Assembly: GCA_003534175.1 (NCBI GenBank)
Contig: DPFD01000152.1
Coordinates: 562-7,576, forward strand
DNA from: Chitinophagaceae bacterium
GTDB taxonomy: Bacteria > Bacteroidota > Bacteroidia > Chitinophagales > Chitinophagaceae
Reading direction: 5' to 3'
Length of the DNA stretch: 7,015 nt
The position numbers and the translations under genes are program-made. Shown here in pieces: positions 1-5,092 of this stretch (positions are counted from its first letter, which is position 1; the number at the start of each line of letters is the position of its first letter). The notes under the pieces are model-generated. The model was not told where the DNA came from. It worked only from the letters and a program-made list of their open reading frames with translations, and made no database searches.

Positions 1-912
1 AACAAGCAGGTTTTTCTGGAATACTTAGCCGATAATGTAATCAAGTACAGTGCCTCACTGGCTTATTATACCACGTTATCAATCGCGCCCCTACTCGTTA
101 TCGTTATCAATCTTACCGGTTGGCTGTTTGGCGAAGAAGCTATGCGGGGTGAGGTGTATAGCGAACTGCACGAACTAGTAGGCAGCCAGTCGGCCAAGTT
201 AATCGAACAAACCATACAAAACATCCACCTCAGTGAAAACACTTCCTTTGCTACCTATATCAGCATAGGTGTTCTGCTGTTTGGAGCTACCGGAATTTTC
301 GCGGAGATACAGGATTCACTGAATAAAATCTGGGGATTAAAAACCATCCACACCAGGCATTGGTGGAAAATCATCATCGACCGGCTGATTTCTTTTTCTA
401 TGATCATCAGCCTGGGATTCGTGCTGATGGTATCACTGGTTTTGAGCGCCCTCGTAGCAGGTTTAACCATGAAACTCAATACCTGGCTGGGCACCTCCGG
501 TGAAACCATGTTGTTTATTACCGACAACCTCATGTCGGTGCTGTTTACCACCATTGTGTTTGCAGCCATTTTTAAAGTACTTCCCGATGCCTATATACAA
601 TGGAGGGATGTAATCATCGGTGCACTGATTACTTCCGTTCTTTTTTTAGTCGGAAAAATGCTGATTGGTTTTTATCTCAGCAACAGTAACCTGGCCACCG
701 TGTTTGGTGCTGCCGGTTCTGTGGTGATTATTATGTTGTGGGTGTATTACAGTTCCGCCATCCTGTACCTGGGCGCGGTGTTTACCAAGGTATATGCCAC
801 CAATCATGGAGGTAAAATTCAGCCTACCGGTTATGCGGTATGGATTAAAACAGTAGAGAAGCCTGTGGCAGACGTAACCTTGAACGAGCCCCAAACTATC
901 GGCAAGCACTGA
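1..912 (+). CDS. YihY/BrkB-family inner-membrane protein, 5' partial
   Basis: The frame is open from the first base to a TGA at 910-912, giving 303 visible residues; the true start lies left of the window, so the ATG at 142 is internal. Family hallmarks are the ASLAYYTTLSIAPLL segment (visible residues 18-32), the GATGIFAEIQDSLNKIW segment (95-111), RDVIIGALITSVLF (202-215) and the GAAGSVVIIMLWVYYSSAILYLGA stretch near the C-terminus (236-259). Six hydrophobic segments fit the family fold, at about 17-41, 84-106, 126-156, 171-195, 201-225 and 235-264. The ~40-residue tail is hydrophilic. The family was once mislabelled ribonuclease BN; its molecular role is unsettled, although BrkB-type members were linked to serum resistance and some relatives to transport. 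The first 20-40 residues, normally a short cytoplasmic lead-in, are probably missing. It converges with the next gene across 12 bases, so shared transcription is excluded. The family call is firm; the function is not known. Confidence 0.93.
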   Translation, partial: NKQVFLEYLADNVIKYSASLAYYTTLSIAPLLVIVINLTGWLFGEEAMRGEVYSELHELVGSQSAKLIEQTIQNIHLSENTSFATYISIGVLLFGATGIFAEIQDSLNKIWGLKTIHTRHWWKIIIDRLISFSMIISLGFVLMVSLVLSALVAGLTMKLNTWLGTSGETMLFITDNLMSVLFTTIVFAAIFKVLPDAYIQWRDVIIGALITSVLFLVGKMLIGFYLSNSNLATVFGAAGSVVIIMLWVYYSSAILYLGAVFTKVYATNHGGKIQPTGYAVWIKTVEKPVADVTLNEPQTIGKH

Positions 913-924
913 TGCTGCATTTGC

Positions 925-1254
925 TCATTCAAATATGTAGTAAAGCCCGAAAAATATCAGCAGAATGGCCAGCGAGGTCAATCCGTATAAAATCATGTGA
1001 AACATGCCCGGCGCCGCATTCATCAGCGTCAGTACACAGCTGATAAATCCCAGCAATGCACCGGAAGCCAGCAGAATGCAACCTACAAACTGGCGTTTCG
1101 CACACTGCGCCTTGAGGTACGCTTTGAGGTGTTGGGCAATACGCTCCTCCTCCCAACCGTATGATTGTAACTTCACTCGGAGTGAATCCTGATTTAAATT
1201 TTCCTCCTGCCAGGTCTTAATTACCTGAGGGTCGATTTGAATGGTCGTTTCCAT
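925..1254 (-). CDS. small two-span membrane protein, unknown function
   Basis: This 109-residue protein is not one I recognise. Residues 1-52 are soluble and mostly helical, with a stretch (about 24-48, including SYGWEEERIAQHLKAYLK) of the kind seen in small Bacteroidota membrane proteins, where a short helical domain with a 'G-W/hydrophobic-x-E-E-x-I' turn precedes membrane helices. Two strongly hydrophobic segments follow, at about 56-79 and 84-108, joined by a very short loop containing N79-A-A-P-G, and the chain ends right after the second span. With a positively charged patch (CAKRQ) before the first span, the soluble part and the C-terminus are predicted to lie in the cytoplasm. The ATG at 1252-1254 is the only good start; no Shine-Dalgarno site is visible, as usual in this phylum. 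It lies 149 bases downstream of the 163-residue gene on the same strand, too far to assume an operon, and is convergent with the YihY gene. Composition and hydrophobicity support a real gene. Confidence 0.75.
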   Translation of the reverse strand: METTIQIDPQVIKTWQEENLNQDSLRVKLQSYGWEEERIAQHLKAYLKAQCAKRQFVGCILLASGALLGFISCVLTLMNAAPGMFHMILYGLTSLAILLIFFGLYYIFE

Positions 1255-1403
1255 ACAGTCAACTTTTAGGTTGGAGTAACGGATACTAATTTATGAAAAA
1301 TGATTGAAATCATACACAATGGCCTAAGGCATACAGATACAACGATGCACACCAATTGCGGGTTTCGGAGGATGGAGCTGTACAATCAACTGCAGGTATC
1401 CAA

Positions 1404-1895
1404 TCAATAATAATCTTCTTCGTATAATGGTAATATATGAACCACGGCATCCAGAAAGGCCTGGTCGAGATAGGGGATTTTATGGCTGCGGGCATCCATC
1501 ACCTGCCAGGCTCCGGTATCGTTCAGTACTAAAGTAAACAGGTATTTTTTGTTCTGATGGTACACCTCATACTGGCGGTTGGATTCGGTTTCGTATGCAT
1601 AGAAACCAAAGGTTACGTAATGCCCGAGGAAATTCTCATGATGCCATACTAGCACTTTGGGAACATGTATGGGTTGACGTGCAAATGGCATGGCGGCTAT
1701 GCCTACCTGTGAGGCCAGATCAGTGAATCCAAGATCTTCTTCTACCCACCGGCCGGTTTCAACATCTTTAAAAAAGATGTTTTCGTATCCGTTGCTGAAG
1801 GTAACCCTGAACAATTGCTGAATACGGTTTGCTTCGGGCGTAATATGGGCAGATACGGGTTCTTGCTGAATATAGAAAGTGTGTTGAATCGTCAT
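1404..1895 (-). CDS. conserved-looking hypothetical soluble protein
   Basis: The product has 163 residues, no signal peptide and no membrane segment, so it is probably cytoplasmic. I cannot assign it a named family. The N-terminal part alternates short beta-like strands (FYIQQEPVSAHITP at 7-20; LFRVTFSNGYENIFF at 28-42), followed by an acidic aromatic motif DVETGRWVEEDLGFTDLASQVG (44-65). A proline/histidine region comes next (IHVPKVLVWHHENFLGHYV, 76-94), then a tyrosine-rich strand segment (FGFYAYETESNRQYEVYHQNKKYLF, 96-120). The C-terminus is acidic and aromatic (LPLYEEDYY). The protein looks like a compact beta-rich domain. The pattern NGYENIFF-x-DVETGRWVEEDLGFT resembles hypothetical proteins I associate with Chitinophagaceae relatives, but that is from memory and gives no function. 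The ATG at 1893-1895 is preceded by AGGAAAC, a possible weak ribosome site. A hairpin lies 33-61 bases upstream. Neighbours on the same strand are 149 and 295 bases away, so it is probably a single transcription unit. Confidence 0.78.
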   Translation of the reverse strand: MTIQHTFYIQQEPVSAHITPEANRIQQLFRVTFSNGYENIFFKDVETGRWVEEDLGFTDLASQVGIAAMPFARQPIHVPKVLVWHHENFLGHYVTFGFYAYETESNRQYEVYHQNKKYLFTLVLNDTGAWQVMDARSHKIPYLDQAFLDAVVHILPLYEEDYY

Positions 1896-2190
1896 GTTTC
1901 CTGTTTTTGTGTGATAATAAATCTACGCTGCATACACAGGCTTGAACTGTGTGCAGGCAACTTTCAAAGGTTACACAAAGCGGTTAAACAGGATTGATGG
2001 AAAGACAGATTTCCGGGTGATTTCAAAATAGGGTGTACAGATTCAAACCTGCTCACAATATAAAACGAATATCCCGAATTTGCAATGCCCCAAACGGGGA
2101 ACAAGGGCTTTAACAATTCATTCAGACAGGGTATTTTCAGGCGGATGCGGCTACCCTATTGCATTTGATGTGACTTGTCTGCCTGGAAAA
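1896..2190. other. intergenic stretch without a gene
   Basis: These 295 bases separate the end of the receptor gene from the start of the 163-residue gene, both on the minus strand. I see no credible coding frame: the open frames crossing it are shadows that continue into the neighbouring genes in other frames. It should contain the receptor's 3' end signals and the promoter of the 163-residue gene. Candidate elements are the hairpin at 1928-1956, a CCCC-AAAC-GGGG mini-hairpin at 2088-2099, and an AGGGTA/TACCCT pair (2128-2133 with 2152-2157) enclosing an 18-base loop. Neither of the last two is followed by a T-tract on the minus strand, so no clear intrinsic terminator for the receptor gene can be named. 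Confidence 0.6.
1928..1956. repeat. imperfect inverted repeat upstream of the 163-residue gene
   Basis: CTGCA (1928-1932), a two-base TA bulge, and CACAG (1935-1939) pair with CTGTGTGCAG (1947-1956) across a seven-base loop. The ten base pairs sit 33-61 bases upstream of the minus-strand ATG at 1893-1895. There is a one-mismatch version of the Bacteroidota -7 element (minus-strand TAGATTTA, plus 1918-1925) just downstream, so the repeat would cover the promoter spacer if that promoter is real. It could be an operator or a chance repeat; no T-tract follows it, so it is not a terminator. Confidence 0.4.
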
Positions 2191-4251
2191 TTATTTTTTA
2201 GTGCGCCAGCGGATGCCTGCAAAAAACCGAATGCCCTGGTTGGGCGCATACACATAATTGGGATCGAAGGTGAGTGCGTATGGGTTTTCCGGAGTGGCCA
2301 AGGCCTGTCCGTTGCCATCGAACTGCACCTGCCGGTCGAACGGATCATGTGCCCGGGCAATAATAAACGGAGCCCGTTGGGCTGGAGTGAAGTTCAGCAG
2401 GTTTTTGATGCCGGCAAATACGGAAAACTGAGGGTTGGGCTGATAGGTACACTGTATGTTTTGGGTACTCCATACGGGCGCATAGGGGCTCCGGGGGTCT
2501 AACGGGCCCAGCAGGGGCACACGCATGCGTCCGTACACGTTGCCGGTATAATCAAAGGAAAATTTTTTATTCCCCGTGGGGAAGGATACCAGCCAGGTGC
2601 CCCCTATCCGTTCGGTGAGTATCTGCTGGCGTCCTGTGGCATCGGGTATGTGCTGCAGGGTAACGCCAAGGTTTATACGCAGTTGGCGTGGACTACTGTA
2701 TTCCGCATTGAGTGTTACGCCCTTTCCGGTAGTGTGCCGGCTGAGGTTGTTGTACAGGATAAGGTTGGGGTCGCTGTCATAATCAGCTGTGATGCGGTTA
2801 AAAAATCGTGTAACCCATCCCGTTATATCAAACGATCCGTGTCCGCCCCACAGCAGAAACTGTTTCATGTAATTGAGGTTTACATTCAGGGAACGTTCGG
2901 GCTTCAGTGCGTTTTCAATCACTACTTTCCTGGCACCGGTTAAGGCTGCATGGTCTTCGGTAAAAAGGTTTACCACACGGTAGCCCGTACCGGCATTGAA
3001 ACGTATCAGGTGCATGGCATGAGGTTTCCACTTGTATGCCAGCCGGGGTGTAAAGATGCCGCGGTGCACCGAATGATAATCAAACCTCCAGCCCGTGAGC
3101 AGGGTATGCTTTGGATGAAACTGAAATTCATGTTGTATAAACGCGCCGGGCAGCCGAACCGTTCGCCGGAAGTTTGCATCGGCTTCTACGGGCGTGTTGT
3201 CTTTATAGTATTGAAATCTTAGGGCTGATCCCGCCAGCCATTGATGCCGCTTATTTCCGCCCGACCAGGTTAACTGGGTGAAAGAGGTAGATTGGGTAGC
3301 ATTGAAGGAGGTTGTTCCGTAAAAGCTGTTCTGACGGTGAAGGGCAAACGAAGTTGACAGCCTGAGATTTTTTATGCGCGGTAAATCGTACATGCCTGTA
3401 AGTTCCAGCCGGTTGGTGTAAATGCTTTCGCCGTACACCTCATCGCCACCGCGGTGTTTCTTCTTCCATAGCATTTCGCCACCCCATCGGTCTTCGTACA
3501 TATAACGTGCATACCATTGCAGCACCTTATCCGGTGTGCGCCGGGCAATGTCCCACTTCTGAAATACGGATACACGCTGTTGAAGTGTAACATCTGTGAA
3601 GTTATCATTGTTTTTATCTGTGGGCTGGTTGTAGTGATAATAATTTAGCCCCTGTAGCAGCCTCACCCTTCCTTTCTTTGAAGTTGTGGAAATATCCGCA
3701 TTGAATTCCCCCCAACTGGTGCCCATGGTTTCTGCGTGTATGCGTGGGGCTTTGCCCGGATGTTTGGTGATTACATGGATGATGCCACCTACCGCTTCAC
3801 TGCCATACAATGCAGACGCGGGTCCTTTAATGACTTCAATACGGTCTACCAGCGCATTAGGAATACCAGACAAGCCATACACACTCGCCAAACTCGACAC
3901 GATGGGCATGCCATCAATCATCACCAAAGTATACGGCCCTTCTAATCCGTTGATATGGATATCTCCGGTGTTGCACACATTGCAGTTCAGTTGCGGACGA
4001 ACACCGTTGATGTTTTGCAAGGCATCAAATAGTGAGGGGGTGGGATTGCTTTTTAAAAAGGTTTGTCCGTATACTTCAACCGGGATCGGACTTTCCAGTT
4101 TTCTTACCGGTTTCATGGTGCCGGTAACCACTACATCATCTATGCTTTGAATCGAATCTTTCCGTAACGGAAGGGTATCGTTCACCGGGTGCGATGCCCG
4201 GGCACCCACCGTCAGGCCCAGCGTTAAAAGTAAGTACAATATATGTTTCAT
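2191..4251 (-). CDS. TonB-dependent outer-membrane receptor, probable metal or metal-chelate importer
   Basis: This complete 686-residue receptor would use proton-motive energy passed by TonB-ExbB-ExbD to move a ligand across the outer membrane. A signal peptide spans residues 1-19 (MKHILYLLLTLGLTVGARA). A TonB-box-like segment IDDVVVTGTM lies at 37-46. The plug domain runs about 47-165 and includes LEGPYTLVMIDGMPIVSSLASVYGLSGIPN and the typical end motif RIEVIKGPASALYGSEAVGGIIHVITK. A beta-barrel follows, with the segment TGYRVVNLFTEDHAALTGAR at 422-441 and a TonB_dep_Rec-type C-terminus ending IRFFAGIRWRTKK. It lacks the N-terminal carboxypeptidase-regulatory-like domain common in polysaccharide receptors of the phylum, and no SusD partner is adjacent, so glycan import is unlikely. 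The plug carries C90-N-V-C93 directly before GDIHINGLEG. It is divergent from a DtxR-type repressor with a palindrome between them, which points to metal-controlled expression and hence an iron, manganese or other metal substrate. The exact ligand cannot be read from the sequence. Confidence 0.95.
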   Translation of the reverse strand: MKHILYLLLTLGLTVGARASHPVNDTLPLRKDSIQSIDDVVVTGTMKPVRKLESPIPVEVYGQTFLKSNPTPSLFDALQNINGVRPQLNCNVCNTGDIHINGLEGPYTLVMIDGMPIVSSLASVYGLSGIPNALVDRIEVIKGPASALYGSEAVGGIIHVITKHPGKAPRIHAETMGTSWGEFNADISTTSKKGRVRLLQGLNYYHYNQPTDKNNDNFTDVTLQQRVSVFQKWDIARRTPDKVLQWYARYMYEDRWGGEMLWKKKHRGGDEVYGESIYTNRLELTGMYDLPRIKNLRLSTSFALHRQNSFYGTTSFNATQSTSFTQLTWSGGNKRHQWLAGSALRFQYYKDNTPVEADANFRRTVRLPGAFIQHEFQFHPKHTLLTGWRFDYHSVHRGIFTPRLAYKWKPHAMHLIRFNAGTGYRVVNLFTEDHAALTGARKVVIENALKPERSLNVNLNYMKQFLLWGGHGSFDITGWVTRFFNRITADYDSDPNLILYNNLSRHTTGKGVTLNAEYSSPRQLRINLGVTLQHIPDATGRQQILTERIGGTWLVSFPTGNKKFSFDYTGNVYGRMRVPLLGPLDPRSPYAPVWSTQNIQCTYQPNPQFSVFAGIKNLLNFTPAQRAPFIIARAHDPFDRQVQFDGNGQALATPENPYALTFDPNYVYAPNQGIRFFAGIRWRTKK

Positions 4252-4271
4252 AGTTCGATTGGCAATATTAG

Positions 4272-4279
4272 CAAAGTTA
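4272..4279 (-). promoter_or_regulatory. -7 promoter element for the receptor gene
   Basis: On the minus strand these bases read TAACTTTG, a full match to the Bacteroidota -7 consensus TAnnTTTG. It lies 20 bases upstream of the receptor ATG (4249-4251), which would put transcription start about 12-16 bases before the gene. The -33 element (TTTG about 19 bases further upstream) is not well matched: the nearest TTTG is only 11 bases away. The promoter is therefore inferred from one box plus its position. Confidence 0.5.
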
Positions 4280-4291
4280 GACTAATCTAAC
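4276..4291. promoter_or_regulatory. palindromic operator candidate for the DtxR-type repressor
   Basis: GTTAGA (4276-4281), spacer CTAA, and TCTAAC (4286-4291) form a perfect inverted repeat with six-base arms. It is the only strong palindrome in the 76-base divergent region. Its TTAG/CTAA content recalls the classical DtxR box, TTAGGTTAGCCTAACCTAA, although the arms differ. It overlaps the first four bases of the receptor -7 element, so a bound protein would block polymerase. It sits 36 bases before the repressor's own ATG, so autoregulation is also possible. Binding by the neighbouring repressor is inferred, not shown. Confidence 0.6.
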
Positions 4292-4327
4292 AAAAGTTTT
4301 CAGCAGAACTTGTTTTATCTTTATCAG

Positions 4328-5011
4328 ATGTTAAGTATTACTGAGGAGAATTACCTGAAGGCCTTATTCCGGCTCACCTGTGAAGAGGTGGGTAAAACCG
4401 ATGCGGGTACCAATGAAATTGCGGCACAGCTTGAGGTGAAGCCGGCCACTGCGAGTGATATGTTGCGTAAGCTGAAGGAGAAGAAACTGATTGAGTACGA
4501 GAAGTACGGAAAATCAACACTTACCCGCAAGGGAAAGAAAATGGCGATGGAGATTGTGCGGAAGCATCGTTTATGGGAAACCTTCCTTTACGAAAAACTT
4601 GGGTTTACCTGGGATGAAGTGCATGAAGTGGCGGAACAACTGGAACACATTCAAAGCCCGAAGCTGATTGACCGGCTGAATGCATTCCTCGGCAATCCCA
4701 AATACGATCCGCATGGTGATTTGATTCCGCGTGCGGATGGCGAATTTAAGCTGGTTGAAAAGAAAACACTGAACGATATTGCCGAAGGTGAAACAGGTAT
4801 GGTGGTGGGGGTGAGTGATAACTCCTCTGAGTTTTTGCAGTATGTAGACGGGTTAGGAATCGCCATCAATCGTCCGCTGAAAGTAATATCCCGCAAACCC
4901 TTCGATGCCATTCTTGAAATTGAAGTAAAAGGTAAACGTTCGTCTATCAGTACACGACTGGCCGATCATATTTTTATCAGCCGCGAAATAAAGAAATCAA
5001 CCAAGGCATAA
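4328..5011 (+). CDS. DtxR/MntR-family metal-dependent transcriptional repressor
   Basis: The product has 227 residues starting at the ATG 4328, the start that gives the family's usual opening MLSITEENYLKALF; an upstream TTG at 4310 adds six residues and is unlikely. Residues about 1-70 form the winged helix-turn-helix (NEIAAQLEVKPATASDMLRKLKEKKLI as the HTH, YEKYGKSTLTRKG as the wing). Residues 72-140 form the dimer and metal-binding domain. Residues about 150-220 are an SH3-like FeoA domain (LNDIAEGETGMVVGV to STRLADHIFISRE). By comparison with known members, candidate metal ligands are H80, E84, H99, E103, E106 and H107. E103 sits where DtxR/IdeR have cysteine and MntR has glutamate; N8 sits where MntR has Asp8 and IdeR has Met10. 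Proteins of this family bind DNA when loaded with Fe(II) or Mn(II) and repress uptake genes. The divergent TonB receptor is the likely target. Whether it senses iron or manganese is open. Confidence 0.95.
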   Translation: MLSITEENYLKALFRLTCEEVGKTDAGTNEIAAQLEVKPATASDMLRKLKEKKLIEYEKYGKSTLTRKGKKMAMEIVRKHRLWETFLYEKLGFTWDEVHEVAEQLEHIQSPKLIDRLNAFLGNPKYDPHGDLIPRADGEFKLVEKKTLNDIAEGETGMVVGVSDNSSEFLQYVDGLGIAINRPLKVISRKPFDAILEIEVKGKRSSISTRLADHIFISREIKKSTKA

Positions 5012-5028
5012 GGAGTAAAACAAAGCAT

Positions 5029-5060
5029 AAAAAAAGCTGCATCTTTTGAATGCAGCTTTT
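5029..5060. terminator. hairpin terminator between convergent genes, probably bidirectional
   Basis: AAAAGCTGCAT (5032-5042) pairs perfectly with ATGCAGCTTTT (5050-5060) around a seven-base loop. Read on the minus strand, the stem is followed by seven Ts (plus 5029-5035), a canonical intrinsic terminator for the S46 peptidase gene, whose stop is 20 bases away. Read on the plus strand, it ends in TTTT then CTGTTTAT, a weaker T-tract that could still end the repressor transcript 21-49 bases after its stop. Confidence 0.88.
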
Positions 5061-5072
5061 CTGTTTATAACC

Positions 5073-5092
5073 GATTGTGTTATTTCACAATC
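5073..5092. repeat. perfect inverted repeat with the peptidase stop codon in its loop
   Basis: GATTGTG (5073-5079) and CACAATC (5086-5092) are perfect seven-base arms around the six-base loop TTATTT. The minus-strand stop codon TAA of the S46 gene (5080-5082) falls inside that loop. It lies 12 bases from the main terminator hairpin. It may be a second 3'-end stem protecting the mRNA, or a chance consequence of the Lys-Ile-Val-Lys-stop codons; the sequence alone does not decide. Confidence 0.45.

Noticed and set aside
142..144. ATG as the start of the YihY-family gene
   Set aside because: The 47 codons upstream in the same frame encode the conserved first membrane segment (ASLAYYTTLSIAPLL).
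1296..1313. ATGAT-TGAA-ATCAT hairpin followed by a minus-strand T-tract, downstream of the 163-residue gene
   Set aside because: The stem is only five A/T-rich pairs and lies about 90 bases past the stop; too weak to call a terminator.
1322..1330. GCCTAAGGC short palindrome
   Set aside because: Nine bases with four-base arms is expected by chance, and it sits at no recognisable promoter or gene end.
2088..2099. CCCC-AAAC-GGGG mini-hairpin downstream of the receptor gene
   Set aside because: The four-base stem has no following T-tract on the minus strand, so it cannot be supported as a terminator.
2080..2502. 140-codon plus-strand open frame across the receptor 3' end
   Set aside because: It lies mostly antisense to the receptor C-terminus and its product looks like no protein I know; it is a shadow frame.
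3686..4150. 154-codon plus-strand open frame antisense to the receptor plug region
   Set aside because: It is fully antisense to the highly conserved plug; no start context or protein-like domain supports it.
4316..4323. TATCTTTA as a -7 element for the repressor gene
   Set aside because: It has one mismatch, no -33 partner, and lies only four bases before the ATG, which would require a leaderless transcript.
4310..4327. Possible upstream TTG start for the repressor, adding MFYLYQ
   Set aside because: The ATG at 4328 gives the normal family N-terminus (MLSITEENYL); the extension would be read from a rare start and has no family counterpart.
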